64,000 bases of DNA from contig JABYQU010000083.1 in assembly GCA_022264855.1 (NCBI GenBank), positions 1 through 64,000 on the forward strand. Reading direction: 5' to 3'. The notes beneath the pieces were generated by a model, which saw nothing but the letters and a program-made list of their open reading frames with translations, was not told where the DNA came from and made no database searches. This document shows positions 22,011-34,219 of the stretch, piece after piece (position 1 is the first letter of the stretch; every line of letters begins with the position of its first letter). This stretch comes from Lenzites betulinus (lineage: Eukaryota; Basidiomycota; Agaricomycetes; Polyporales; Polyporaceae). The translations under genes were made by a program, and so were the position numbers.

Positions 22011-23268
22011 TCACGCGCCGACCTTCTCAGCATTGCCCAGCAGATACGCCGCATACTGGTCCCCGAAGCACACATCCTTGTACTGCCGCAGATGCCGCCC
22101 CAGCGCGTCCCGCCTGCTCATCCCCTTCCCACACCCGCCCACGAACAGCATCCCATTGTACTCCAGCGGCTGCTCTGCGCGCACATCCGCGGGCACACCG
22201 AGCGCGGCCGCATCTGCGAGCGGGACGCCGCAGCAGATCCAGAGCGGCTTGCCAGCCTCCTCCGGCCGCTGGTGCGTCCCGATGTGCCGCTTCAGCTCTG
22301 GCCCGCGGCTGTTCTTCTGTACGTACGGGCAGTGTGGGCACCTCCAGCGGTCCTCGAGGTTGTTCGAGGGTGAGGGCGAGGAGTGTACGAAGGCGGGAGC
22401 GTTGCGTTGCAAAGACCGCGAGTGTGGCTTGCGGCTCCGCAGATGCAGCGACGGGGTGTTGCTCAACGAGGTCGGGGATGCAGAATAGCAGAGCTCGGAC
22501 TCTGCGGATGTTGCTCGCTTGGAATGCCCATGGGATGCACCAGCGACGGGAGCATAGGGCTGCTCCCGCTGCGGTAGGACGATCGTAGTGGGAAGCTGAG
22601 GAGTGGCGTGCGAATTGGGACGTGGGGTCGGCGCAAGGGCTGTAGTGGCATTTGGCGGACAATCGAGTGGGTCGAATACTGTTGAGTATCTGCTCCAGTC
22701 GAGCGTGTCGGGGGGAGCTACACAAAGCGGCGCGTCTTCAGCAACCATCGCGCGGTAGACACGCATTGGCTGCATCGAGGCGGGCATCTGTCCATGGTGG
22801 GGCATATAGACGGTGTCGTAGGTGAGCTCTCCCGTGAGCCATTGCTGTTCGACTGGAAGCGCGCTCCATCGGGCGAGAGGGTCACCCAGTGGCGCGACCT
22901 GCGATGGGGATGCGTACGCGGTGGTAGCATCGGGGAGCGCGAACGGTGGCACGCGAAGGCGCGCATCATCTCCGATCGCGTCTGGATGGAGAGGACGAGT
23001 GGCAAGACTGTGATATAATCGTAAGCATCGCGCGCTCGACCTGCAGTGGTCAGGGTACGCACTAGTTGTCGCATAGCTCTCCATCGAAGAGGAGATCCGG
23101 GGTGCAAGGGGGCTGGAGGACGTCCTGGGACGCGGTATGCCATTCACCATTGGAGCCCACAGAGGTATCAATCCCAGATGGGTACTGATAGGCCAGAGGG
23201 CGACCAGAGTCGTCGTAGAAGCCCGACAAAGGGCTGTATGAGGCGTAGAGGGGGGCGGAGGGGTTCAT
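22011..23268 (-). CDS. C2H2 zinc-finger protein (intact copy)
   Basis: Two exons (23268-23063 and 23007-22011) around a 55-base intron (GTGCGT to ATCACAG) give 400 residues. The N-terminus is rich in Tyr, Pro and Ser (MNPSAPLYASYSPLSGFYDD), and the middle is disordered and Ser/Pro-rich. Near residues 280-310 is one clear C2H2 finger (CPHCPYVQKNSRGPELKRHIGTH). It is followed by a degenerate second unit with WICCGVPLAD, GGCGKGMSRRDALGRHL and a final Cys, as in single-finger basidiomycete regulators. Probably a DNA-binding regulator; target unknown. Its first exon extends beyond the duplicated segment, so this is the parental copy. Confidence 0.8.
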
Positions 23269-24073
23269 GGCGGAGGATGGGCAGGGGCGGGGAGAAAGCT
23301 GGGGGAATCAGGAAAGCCATCTCTGGAGCAGAATATATGGGAAACGATGGCCAGGGCGGTTCGCATGCCGCGTTGTGTTCCGGGGACACGAGCAGCCCCA
23401 TGTAAGGGCAAGAGCGAGGACGTCGAGTCTGGCACCAGGGAGTGGGCGCCTCTTCATCTCTTCACGTTCGTATTCACCTCAAAGGGTGATCTTCCCACGA
23501 ACCCCCTCAGATCTTGCCTGTGAGGGGACGGGCGTCTGTCTCGCGGTGGGCGTCTGGACGGTGACTTGAGCGAGGACTCAGTGTGCAGTCTTCCGTCTGC
23601 CATGGAGGATTTGGTTTCGATGCGGTCTCGTGCTGAGCCTCTCGGTTTGTTGTGTGCTCTTGTGCATCCTCTGCTAGTGATTCCGGACTTCTTGATATTC
23701 ATTTTTCAAAATCAACAGAACACGAATTCGAACTGTTCAGTCTTCACAGCCGCGGAGGATACCAGCAAATGTGAGATTGAAGGAGTCCATATGAACCTCG
23801 ACGCAGATTGTATGAGGGGTGATTGCAGGCAAGTGACCGTAAATCGATGGGACGAGGACGACGACATTGGTAAAGTGCTCTAATTCGGCGTGGATACTTT
23901 CAGCAGGGTATCGTAGTCTATGAATGTATGGTGTGTCGGCGACGTTGAATGGGAGTCTGATGATATATGGAGCATAGAAATATGTGCGCTGGCAAGGTAG
24001 CAGATGTTTTGGGTTCGGATCCAGCATCGCGGGAGGGGGGAGAGGGAGCGTCCGTTCGCGACCGGGTCGCTCG
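23269..24073. other. Intergenic, nothing firm
   Basis: Zinc-finger gene promoter by position. Open frames on both strands at 23570-24190 have no supporting features. Confidence 0.45.
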
Positions 24074-24304
24074 CTATTGGAACATCTTGAACGGGCGGAG
24101 GACCCTGGGGAACACGGGTCCCCTTCTGGGCTTGGTCTCCGGCTCGTAGGATACGATGGGCGAGCGGAGCGTCCGGCGCTCGGCGGCCTCATCCATGCGG
24201 GTGGTGACGGGGCAGAAGTGGACTTTGAGCCGGGGGGAGGGCAGCGCGTCCTCGGCGGGGATGCGGAGAGTGACGACGCAGGCGGGCGCGGAACGGTAGG
24301 GCAT
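24074..24304 (-). CDS. Possible 76-residue protein
   Basis: ATG at 24304 (MPYRSAPACVVTLRIPAEDA) to TAG at 24074. GC-rich third positions resemble those of the neighbours. The sequence is Pro/Arg-rich and ends VLRPFKMFQ. No family recognised. Its upstream flank holds a 7-base tandem array (24321-24355) and short direct repeats. It could be a short real gene or chance. Confidence 0.3.
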   Translation of the reverse strand: MPYRSAPACVVTLRIPAEDALPSPRLKVHFCPVTTRMDEAAERRTLRSPIVSYEPETKPRRGPVFPRVLRPFKMFQ

Positions 24305-24320
24305 CGTGAAGGCTTTGGTG

Positions 24321-24355
24321 GTGTGTGGTGTGTGGTGTGTGGTGTGTGGTGCGTG
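24321..24355. repeat. 7-base minisatellite
   Basis: Five tandem copies of GTGTGTG, the last with one C substitution. Located just upstream of the small frame at 24074-24304. Confidence 0.85.
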
Positions 24356-24670
24356 GTGGCGAATGGGGGGTGCGCCGGAGCCCAGGTATGCGGGCTGGAG
24401 AGGCTGACCGTGTCGATGTTTTATACCTTGTGATCGGGACTGGGAACGTATTCGCCTCCTTACCTGCATTCGCCCGGAAGGCCTTATAGCTAGGACCTTG
24501 GAGCTTACCTGCATTCGTCGGCTAGTCCTAGGACCGCGGACGGGCGTCCTTGGTCTCCCACAGAAAGCAGTCAAGACGCATTCGTCGGGTATACACACAA
24601 TGATCGCAAGATGCCAAGATGCTGGGAATACACGGGTTCAGTCCGCACAACATACACATGAGTAGACGGA

Positions 24671-26017
24671 TCACTGGGTTTTCTTCGCCTCCCCTACGGT
24701 GTCGATGTCCTGTCCGTAGACCAGACGCTCGACCTGCTCCTTCTTTCCCTGCAGCTGCAGGAGCAGGCCCCACACGGGGGTCAGGAACGGAACGAACATC
24801 GAGACTCGGCTGCGATAGGCGCTGTAGCCCTCGGGGTACTTGGACATCGAGATGCCCTCGGTGAAGGCTGTCGACGAGAAGAATAGCGAGCAGAGGACTA
24901 TCGATGGCAGGAGTGGCCAGATGGGGGTGATGTTGTTCAGGGACAGAGGTGCCAAGGTAGGCGATTCGGGTGCCAACAACGGCATGAGATTGATGATGAC
25001 CTAACAAAAGCGGCATCAGCATCGGCGAAGGTACCGAAGTGGGGCCCGAGCATACCCAGAAACTCTGCTCGCAGAAGAAGTTCGGATGCCGCGACCATGC
25101 CCACAGGCCGCGCGTCACAAAGCCTCGCTTGGCGTCCGCAGGGGTCCACTGTATGCGTGCGCCAGGCCAGTCGTTCTTGTCGTGAACGCCAGTCCGCTTG
25201 TAGGTCTGGAACGAGTACTGCTGGTTGTCGGCTACAAACTCGGTAGCGATATCTAGGAGGGCGAGAGTGGCGAGTACGTAGTCGGACGTGCTCAGAGATT
25301 TCGGCTGCTGGACTGCTGCAATCTGGGTGGGTACGCCCAGCAGGAACAGGATGACGTTTTGAATGAAGGCTAAGGAGTGGTATGGTCAGCGGTAGTAGTG
25401 TGTGGCAGCAACTGTGACGCACCGATGAAGACGAGGTTGGTTACTTGGAAAAGCCAGGTGGGAATTTTTTGACGCAGCACTGCCCATCGGTAGTCTTCAT
25501 CGTTCCTGACTTAACTTTAGCGCAACGAACGAGAGCAAGACTGTTAGAGAGACAAACAGATTGAAGAGCCCACGTCTCCAGGTGTTGTAGGAGAGACTGG
25601 GGAACCATAATCAGAGTCATGCTGGCGTGTTCCCATCCCTGCGCCACGTACCGACACATCCATATGAACTAAGAGTGGATTAGCAGCGCACTACAGATCA
25701 GCGTGCAAGGGCGGACTTACCACCAATCCAAACATCAACAGAGCCCTGGGGCTGTATTGCTGCACCAGGTCCGGGTGCACTGTTTCCGGGACATACGGCG
25801 CGAAGAAAAGAGTCGGTTTGGTGGGCCACAGTGGGAGCAACGCGAAGTACGCGGTGTATATGGTGGGCAGGAACGTCCATACTCTGTCTACTTGGGAGAC
25901 ATTTCCTGTGATAACGGAGAGAACATAGACGACTACGGTGTTATAGAGGCACAGTTTGACAGGCCACTGAAAGGTGGGGGATAGGCCGCGGAAGATGGCG
26001 ACTGGAAGTGGCGCCAT
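24671..26017 (-). CDS. DUF1295 / steroid-reductase-like membrane protein
   Basis: Multi-pass membrane protein of about 350 residues in six exons. From ATG 26017 it reads FRGLSPTFQWPVKLCLYNT, the DUF1295 hallmark D-R-V-W-T-F-L-P, FGLV/FIWMCRLSYNTWRRGLFN, EDYRWAVLR, LADNQQ-type residues (FVADNQQYSFQTYKR) and RGLWAWSRHPNFFCEQSFW. After the last intron come VIINLMPLL and SMSKYPEGYSAYRSRVSMFVPF. Conserved RHPNF and KYPEGY..Y motifs match the C-terminal catalytic-type part of 5-alpha-reductase relatives. All introns examined are GT-AG and in phase. The substrate of fungal DUF1295 proteins is unknown; a role in lipid metabolism is inference. Confidence 0.85.
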
Positions 26018-26446
26018 TTATCTTGTACCAAATGCGTGAGTGAACGCGCTGCATAAGATGAGATGTATAGCCTGCATATACCTGTCTATCTGTCTGCGTT
26101 AGTCAGTAGGCTCAGATTTGTCTTGCGAGGACCTCTACGCGATGGCTGTAGTCGTTGTCGTCGTGGAAGAGACGAGAGAGAGCGTGGGTGCCGTCAGCGC
26201 AGCCGTTGACGTCGACCTCTCAGCAAGGCTCCGAGACGCGGGAGCATTCCCATTTACCCCACATCACGTGGTGGCGTTTGCTTGGCCTTATTTGTCGGCA
26301 AGCGCGTGGCATTGCTTACGTGACTACTCGACGCTGAACGTCTTGCTTCGAAGCTTTGAAGCAGTTCTGCCATTGTCCACAACGGCGCCGGCATCCCTCC
26401 TCGTCGCACTCCTCGTTCACCTCACTGCTGTCCCAGCACACACACC

Positions 26447-27377
26447 ATGTCGACCTCCGTCCTCATCTCGACGTTCTCGCCCTTCCCCACCCTCGCGCTC
26501 TCCGTCCCCTCCTCGACGTCGTTCTCCGAGCTCTACGAGGTCCTCGCCAGTCGCTACCCCGCCCTCCCCCTCCACTCCAACGATGCCGACCTCGTCCTCT
26601 CGCCCAGCGCCGGCCCCATCCCGGCGGCGCACACGCCCCTGTCGGCGCTCCTCGACGGCGACGGCGACGCGCACAGTCTTATCTCGCTGCGGCTCGTCCC
26701 GAGGCTCCGCGGGGGCAAGGGCGGGTTCGGGTCGCAGCTCCGCGCGGCGGGCGGGCGCATGAGCAGCCAGAAGACGAGCAATAATGATTCGTGTAGGGAT
26801 CTGAGCGGGCGGCGGCTCAGCACCATTAAGGAGGCGAAGAAGTGCGTATACGTCCCCTTCGCCCTGTCCGCGACTGTCGTTGATGCCTACGTCTTCTATC
26901 ATAGGCTGGCCGACTACATCGAGAGCGAGCCGCTGCGCAAGAAGGCGCAGCAGGAGGCACAGCGGGCGAAGCTCGAGGCGCTCGAGCGGAAGCTGGGGAT
27001 CACCCCGGGCAGCAGCGGAAGCGGCAGCAGCAGCACGCCTGCCGACCCGCTCGCGGGCAAGAAGCACCGGCTGGAGGACAGCGAGTACATTGAGCAGAGC
27101 AGGGATCTCGTCGAGAACGTCAAGAGCGCGGTGTCTGTCGGTATGTGGCATTACTACGTCCGCGAATGACCCTAGCTCACTTCGATATACAGCTATGCTG
27201 AAGAAGAAGAAGAAGGCGAAGGTGGCACACAACCCGCCTGCGGAAGCTTCGTCGAGCAAGGCTACCTCTGCTGTTGAGAAGGTCCTCGAATCGGCATCAG
27301 CAGTCACCGACAAGGTCCTCGAGTCCTCCCCGGTCGCGGCTGCTGCTGCCGCCGCCGTCGGTGTCGCGAGTGCTTGA
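26447..27377 (+). CDS. SDE2: Sde2-type splicing/genome-stability factor
   Basis: Three exons (26447-26841, 26905-27140, 27193-27377), 271 residues. The N-terminal 85 residues form a ubiquitin-like fold ending in RLRGG, followed at once by [17 protein letters not shown]. This is the known Sde2 layout, in which a deubiquitinase cuts after GG and the Lys-Gly-Gly-starting part joins the spliceosome to promote excision of selected introns. The Sde2 domain continues [21 protein letters not shown], then a charged helix ([20 protein letters not shown]), a basic patch (LKKKKKAK) and an Ala-rich tail. Sde2 is nuclear and is also linked to telomere silencing in fission yeast. Intact. Confidence 0.9.
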
Positions 27378-28186
27378 TCATATGATGTATCGTTATGTTC
27401 TGCCTAGGTGTATATGTACGTTCAGGAGGTAATTCTATGTCGTGGACAGTCGCATCGCGTTGGCCAAATGGTTTAGGGAGTATGCGAAATTACCACCCAC
27501 GCCTATGCTCTTTGGCCCTCGTGGAGTAGTGGGCGCCGTAAATTACGATGCCAGCGCCACTGGTACAGATCTGGAGCACGCTAAGTAGATGAACACTGCA
27601 CTCAGTCTCGGAATGTCGCCGTATCCCGCAGCTAACCACAGCGGGCAATTTGAATGATGAATATAAGACCGTTCGTATACATGATCGGCAACGCAGTCGT
27701 CCACAGTGGCACTACACTGCCAATGGACCTACAAGCTGAAACTACAACGGAAGAGCACTTCGGGCGACGGAAAGGAAGCGATGATATCGATACCATAGGG
27801 ATATCTATATGCGATTACGCAGGATGGGCTACTGCTACTGCTACTGATATACATTGACAACGCGGCGGGCCATCTTGGGCCCAGGGGTGCGTACGTACTG
27901 TAGGCGGATCCGGATGTGTGCGTGGCTGCTATGCAACGGGCGGGAGGGGCGTTGGGGGTGCGTTGGAGGTGCGTGAGGATGCGTGAGGGGAATATGGCGG
28001 ATGTCGGGGACTCGGAGGGCGTCGCGGGCGGCGTGGAAGTGACCAAGAACAGCGGGAGGTGCGGGAGAGCAATGCGACGTGATGGCGTGGGATGAGGCGG
28101 GCATCGGGGGACGTTGACGAGTGATAACGAGGAGGAACTCGCGCGGATCGTAGGAGAGAGCAAGAGGGCGGAGGCGGAGGCGCGCT
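27378..28186. other. Intergenic between SDE2 and second MFS gene
   Basis: Convergent 3' regions. A three-unit GCTACT run is at 27829-27846. No gene seen. Confidence 0.5.
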
Positions 28187-30554
28187 TTACCGCCCTATGC
28201 TCTGCCGCGCGAATTTGCTCGCGTGCCGTATGCGCTCGCCATACGTCCAGAACAAGAAAGGTCTGTATACAATGCACATGCGGGCAACACCAAGCTCGTC
28301 AGTAAGTGTGAACGACGGCGGAGAGGGGAGTGGAGGGGAGGACGTACGCGGGTACACCAATGAGGATGGAGACGGCCGCGAGGATCGTGTCGCCCTTGCC
28401 GTAGCCGAGCGCGTTGTACATTGCGGGCGCGAACAGCGGGAAGCCGAATCCCGCGAGGGAGCGGAAGAACGTCACCGCCGCGAGCGCTGTCCCAACCCAT
28501 AACCGTTAGCATGCATGCACATGGCGCAGTGGTGCCGGTGAGGGGGGGTGGGCAGGGGGCAAAAGGGGGACTTACCGGAAGCGGCGTGCAGGGTGAAGGC
28601 GTCGATGACGTACGTCTGGATGGACTGGAAGTTGAGGATGGTGCCCGCGCCGACGAGCGCGATGCCGATGTCGGGCGCGATCCAGTGCACGTCTGGGCGT
28701 GCGGTCCAGCCGGTGATGAGCAGCCCTGCCGGGAGGAGGAACGCCCCGGGGACCATTGATGCTATTTACGACAGACACGGTCAGCACTTTACAGTCTCGA
28801 CCGCCCGCTGAATAGGAAAAGGGACAGGGAAGGAGGAGAGACGTACGGAGACGATACTCGGGCTTGCCGACGCCGCCGTTCTTGGCTTGGAAGTGCTTGT
28901 ACACTTTGTCGAGCATGCGCGCGTTGATCTGGGACGCGCCGGTGAGACCGACGCCGAGCGCGAAGTAGTGCAGGCCGGCGATCCCCACGGGCTGGTGGTA
29001 GACGCCTTCGAAGATCGATGGGATTGTCGTCAAGAACACTGTAGCGCGGGTTTTGTGAGCGCGAGGAATATCAACTGGGATGGTGGAGACGTACGGTAAA
29101 GGGTTCCGTACACGAACGCCATGTACAAGCCGAGGAGCTGGACTATGGGTTCGTGGTAGAAGAGGACGAAGGGCCGGATGAGCGCCTTCTTGACGATGTG
29201 CTTCCAACTACGACAGGATGAGTTATGGTTCACAGATGCCGTTCGCGACGGTACGTACTGTCTGTCAGCACCATCGAACACTGTGCGGATCTGGCGCGTC
29301 TGCGCCTTCTCAGGGTCCATGCTCTTCCGCATTCGTTCTGCCTTCTGCTCGAGCAAAATCGGGGCGAACGCTGTAGGATTGAAAACAGGGAATAAATATC
29401 GCTGGTCCTCATTGACATGATCTGGCAGAGGATACGTACTTTCCCTCAGGAAGAACAACCCTAAGAGCTGCACGATACCATCCGCGATCGTTGTTGACCA
29501 GAACTGCACAACACTCGTCAGAGGAGAATGCGTTTAACGAAGCAGGGTTACTGACCACCCAGCGCCAGGTAGACCTCTCTGCGACCCATGCACCGCAAGC
29601 AGGTCCAATCACCGGACCCAATAATGGTGCTAATGAATAGAGCGCGATCGCCTGACCTCTCTCCTCCGGTCTCCATAGGTCGCCTAGCACACCACCGCCG
29701 ATCTATACGCGTGTCAGAATTAGCAGCTGTGCAGTGCGTCGGACCATGACTATGCTGGTACGTACGGAGAGTGGCGCACTACCGCCGAGGCCGGCGAGGA
29801 ATCGGAATGCAATCAACTGGGCTTCGTTCTGCGCAAACCCGCAACCCAAGTTCCATGCTAGGATGGTGGTCAGAAAATAGACCTGTCCAGAACGCGCTCG
29901 GGGGCATACCAAAATACCACATGTTCGCTACTTGGAGCACTCGTGACCGGCCGTAAAGTTCACTGAGCGGTCCGAGAAATAGTGGGCCGAATGCTGCGGG
30001 AAGGAGGGTTGGCGCCACTATCATAGCGCGGTAAGGAAGGAAATGACCGACCGTACGCGGCGACGAACACGGAAGTGAGGAGAGCGATCACGGAGGAGTT
30101 CGTAATGCCGAACTGCCCCGCGATTTGCTCGCTCGCGGGCGCCATCATGGAGGAGGAGACGGGGCTGATGAAGGTGAATGCGGAGACGATCGCGGTGGCG
30201 GCCCATTTTTTCTTGTATGACCAGCTGCGGGGCACACGATCAGTATGTGCATTGCAGGTACGGTGGGCGGCTTTCGGGAAGTGCGCCAGGGCGAGCGTAC
30301 TTTTTAGGGTCCATGGGATCGTCAGGGCCATCCCAGTCGACTATTAGGACGTCGTCATCTTGTGATGAAGGTACTTCGCCGTCATCCTCGTCGTTAGGTT
30401 CGTTCTTTTCCGCAGATTTAGCTTTGGCGTGATCGGTCTCTGGGAGATTGGGGTTAGAGGCGTCGACGGGGTGTGAGATGCCCGGCTCGTCATGTACAGT
30501 GGGGGAGGCCGAGGAGAGGCCAGAGCCGGGGATGGGTGTTGCAGTATCCTTCAT
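28187..30554 (-). CDS. MFS multidrug-type transporter (DHA1-like)
   Basis: Drug:H+ antiporter-like permease, about 550 residues in about ten exons. A disordered acidic N-terminus (DDDVLIVDWDGPDDPMDPK) carries the WDGPDDPxNP-type motif that precedes TM1 in fungal DHA1 exporters. Then KKWAATAIVSAFTFISPVSS (TM1), LGPLSELYGRSRVL (loop 2-3 motif), LAGLGGSAPLS, GGVLGDLWRPEERGQAIALY and the antiporter motif PLLGPVIGPACGAWV in TM5. A cytosolic loop (LLEQKAERMRKSM) leads to the second half, ending VPAPFLFWTYGERIRHASKF. All joins checked are in phase. The substrate cannot be told from sequence. Confidence 0.9.
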
Positions 30555-32598
30555 TGGCGCGAGGATAGGCAGAGAGCAAAGATGGGGAGCACGGGGAAGG
30601 CCGCGGGGGGGCGGAGGGATATAAGTACATGTGGAAGCCGGGGATGCCGTGCGTCGAGAAGGGATGGGAATATAGATGATGTAGTCAGCGATTGGCCGTT
30701 ACTCCCACTCTCATATCGCTGCCGCCATCCATCCGTATGCCGACAATGCCGACAAGCCCCAATGTTCATCCTTGCCCGATACGGCAGCCCGCTTGCCTAT
30801 CTGAGAACACCGGACCCGCGATCGAGGAGCCTTGTCCGACCAGCCAGACTCTCGGAGGCGGTGCTCCTGCCCGATCCCTGCTGGCCTTGGTCCTTGGCGT
30901 GCTACGTATACCCGTCTAAACACGAACCGCCACTTGGGCACCACTGCTACACCTCCCAAAACTCCATGCCTTAGATCTGCACTACGTCAACATGAACGCG
31001 CTCCAGTCGTGCGTCACGTAAGCATCCAGGACACATTTGTTACTCGTCTCGGAGAGTGCCTCCGCATCAGTTTGGACGCGCCTCGATACTTCTTTGTCCT
31101 CCGCGAGCGCTCCGACCACGAGTCTGACACGGTCCTCGCACTAGCTCTGACTGCGCCTCTCTAGGATGGCTGGAATGTAATGATTGCACCGTACGGACTG
31201 TGATCCGGAGTACCGTCAGCGTCGCAGGAGGAGTAGTGCTATCTATATCCGCCTACTGCGTTTTCGGTCTCGGTCGGCCGAAGCCGGGCTATTGACCGGG
31301 TGTACATACTGTATGCTGTACTCGGGGTTAGCAAATGATACCGGTGCTAAACATGTCAATGGCTCCCACATAGACCCGTCTCGAAAGGCCAGGGACATGA
31401 ACAGATCGACCTGCAAACCTTTGTCTGGAGGGTTCGCGGTTCTCAATCTCGGACGATTATTCGCGCATGGGCCTAGTGTACGATCCTCCTACTGCGGCAG
31501 TCACTCGATCTGCAAGTCTCTGGACCGGAGCGGTGATATTGTTAGCGGATGGTACGTGGTGATTATGCTTACCGCATGTATGGATTGATACCACTGACAC
31601 ATCGCGCATCCCATGGCATGTTGACAATTTGATCTTGACTAGTGTTACCTCCTTGCAGCCACGACTTGGGCTCATGCAACCGTGGATCCGGAGTCACGAT
31701 AACCTTGACAGGACCGTGTCCCCGCGGTTCATCTAGAGGCTTACAACATGTCAATATCAATACTTGAGATGAAGAGGGGAAGTACAATGCACGCACCCAC
31801 CACACATGTTCGTCCGACATAGTCGTATCCGGTCATCTGCTATGACCTAAGCTTCCTCTCCTGCCGGTGAGCCATGTCAACGCACTGCCTCTGGATTGTG
31901 GGTGATTGGGAGGACAACCCCAGTCAAGCATGACAGTGGGCTTGGACTGCGCTGACTTGATGGGGCTATCACCTATACCGATGCAACAGAGTCGTAAGCA
32001 ACTTGTGAAATAGCGGGACTGCGGTCGCACTGAGGGTCCGAAAAATGACCACGCGACGCACATATAAAAATAAAAGCTGAGGAATGCCTCATAACCCAGT
32101 TGGCTCACGCTGCGCATATAGTAACTAAACATGACCAGGATATGTCCGATATAATGCTTATCCCGGGCCCTTGTTGTTTCCTGGTCGTTCGGATTTATTC
32201 GGGTTGTACTAAACGATACTTTCCCAGATATGCATAGTCGAGAAGAAAATCTCGGCAACGATACGCTTCGAAATGCTCCCGCGTATTGCAGTGAGGATCG
32301 GAGAGATGAGCACGCGCGGTCACATGATCGCGTCAATGCTACTGGTCTCCCGAATCTTCGAAGGCAAGTTCGCGCGCGAACGCCTTGCTTTTCCTTGAGA
32401 TAATGCGACAGTCTTATTTACATATCTCTCACGGCTCTGAGACTTATTGACAGGGTTTGCCGCAGCCGGTCTATTCGGTAGAGATGTGGTACGGTCAGCC
32501 ACTCGGCCCCGATCGCAATTCTCACCATGTCCATCTTGCGAACGGGTGACTATCTCTTCCCTCACCTCTTCCACCATATCTCATACCAGTCATCTGCG
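30555..32598. other. 2 kb without a supported gene
   Basis: Promoter of the MFS gene on the left. Weak frames at 31184-31588 (+) and 31569-31820 (-) show no family. The minus-strand one (MSDEHVWW...) has a GT-AG-like pair but no convincing continuation. Confidence 0.45.
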
Positions 32599-33042
32599 AT
32601 GCCTTTCACCCTCCCCCTCCCCACGATCCGCAACCTCCGCGGCGCCGGCCGCCTCACCTCCTCATACCAGACCTCCGTCGATCTCGCCACCTACACCAAT
32701 CCCTCGACGCCACCCCACCCCACCGGCTGGACCTGGTGCGAGTCCATGGCCGTCTGGCTGCCCGACGATCTCGCAGTCACCTCCGGCATCGTCTTCAACG
32801 GCGCGCCCGCGTGCACCAGCTGCTGCCACCGCGGGACGTCGACCCGGGCCCCCGCCGCCCGCCCGCACTTCCTCCGCCGCCTCTCGAGCAAGGACTATTG
32901 GCGGTCGGGGAGCACCCCAGTGAAGGAGCGGCCGATTAGCACCGAGTTCTTCTCTGTACGCGCGTCTGGGGTCACGTTCTCGCAGATTCGCCTCCGTGAG
33001 ATATACCCTGAGGAGCCGTGCTGCGATGGGGTGCGTGTTTAA
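32599..33042 (+). CDS. Hypothetical protein, 3' end uncertain
   Basis: Open frame from ATG 32599 (MPFTLPLPTIRNLRGAGRL), 147 codons. The first half is plausible protein (GWTWCESMAVWLPDDLAV; CTSCCHRGTSTRAP). A good donor (GTGCGT) overlaps the end at about 33033, and donor/acceptor-like pairs continue to about 33700. The gene may therefore have more exons, but I could not join them in one frame. No family recognised. Confidence 0.35.
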   Translation: MPFTLPLPTIRNLRGAGRLTSSYQTSVDLATYTNPSTPPHPTGWTWCESMAVWLPDDLAVTSGIVFNGAPACTSCCHRGTSTRAPAARPHFLRRLSSKDYWRSGSTPVKERPISTEFFSVRASGVTFSQIRLREIYPEEPCCDGVRV

Positions 33043-33863
33043 TGGGCCAGGACTTGTCAGCCGCATTGTCCTCATCAGGCACCTCTTGCGCAGTCGACCG
33101 ACCATTCTCGACGCTACCTCTTTTGAAGGGGAATGTGCGTCTGGAAGCAAAACAGAAAACTCGCGGCTGGCACGCGGAACGAAATCAGGTCGTGCTCTTT
33201 TCTTTTCGCATATACCTCTCGTCGTTCCCATGTTTTAGTTGACTTCCTTTGCCCCCACAGAGTCTCGCTTTTCTTTTTCATAGGTACCCCGAAGCTGCAG
33301 GAAGGTGTGTTCAGGTGTTCCAATAAGGGCGATGTTTTTCCATCTCCGCGGCCTCATGTGCAACAAGAGGCACTGGGCTCTACGAACGGAGGGGTGGTAA
33401 GTGCCTACAATTCTCGTGGCTGGACCAAACTTATTAAACTTTTTCCCCTGCTATTTGCTGTGGCCTCATTCAGTGAGAAGCTAAGGTGAGTGCCATATCA
33501 TATAACTCTAGGAATGCTGACCTTCTTCCGTCCTCGCAGTGGAGAGCTCTGCCGCAAACGAGGTGGTGAGTCCCCGGCATTTTACGCGGTGATTAGTTGT
33601 GAGGGCTAACCACACACCTTTTCCATGAAGGGCTGTCATGTTTTGAGTCACTGAATCTCCCGGAGAGCCCTGTCCGAGCCTCACCTATACATTGCGTATG
33701 CAGTGCATCCTATCGATTGCACTTGTAGCCTTTGACTGCGGAGGAGGAATTTGTTGTGGTAGACCGGTATAGTCGACCGCGACGTCAGCGCTAGAGCGCC
33801 TGACGCGTACCACGTGACCTATCGCGACGCATATCCCGGACGCGCGGGCCTCACCTCACCCCA

Positions 33864-34003
33864 GTCTTCTACGACGACGACTGAGGTGAGTGTCCGTGAC
33901 CATTTCGTTCTTCTTTATATTCTCTGACATTGTACATTAGCGCATCTACTACAGGTGGATTAGTACCTCAATAAAGTCTTCTACGACGACGGCTGAGCGC
34001 ATT
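33864..34003 (+). repeat. Two orphan copies of the copia gag 3' tail
   Basis: GTCTTCTACGACGACG..TGAG occurs at 33864-33885 and 33976-34003, and again at 34916-34943 as the end of the gag fragment (VFCDDD-stop). The second copy also shares the following GCGCATT. These look like leftovers of earlier gag copies. Confidence 0.6.
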
Positions 34004-34219
34004 ATGAGCCCTGTTGGTCACTAGACACAGGAAACTCAGGAATCGTACGTAAAAACTCTTTGTTGCCATAGATCAACTCGGGCCTCTGAGATATCAGCCT
34101 CGTGAGTTACTATTTCGGCTACATCGCAGGCGCGGTGCAGGCAAGGTGCATATACCGACCCCGCATCTGCATATAGTCACTCAAACGCGCTAGTATCACA
34201 CCCACATACACGAAAAAAC

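Larger units (their letters stand above)
18481..23231 (-). repeat. Right arm of 4.75 kb inverted duplication
   Basis: Reverse-complement partner of 2581-7344. It carries the intact forms of the duplicated genes, all read on the minus strand. The zinc-finger gene continues past the outer edge of homology (23231) to its start codon at 23268, so this arm sits in its native context and is the likely source of the left arm. Confidence 0.93.

Noticed and set aside
23566..23883. Plus-strand frame of 105 codons
   Set aside because: AT-richer spacer with no family, no splice sites and no upstream promoter signal.
31569..31820. Minus-strand frame starting MSDEHVWW
   Set aside because: Has intron-like edges, but no continuation could be joined in frame and no family is recognised.
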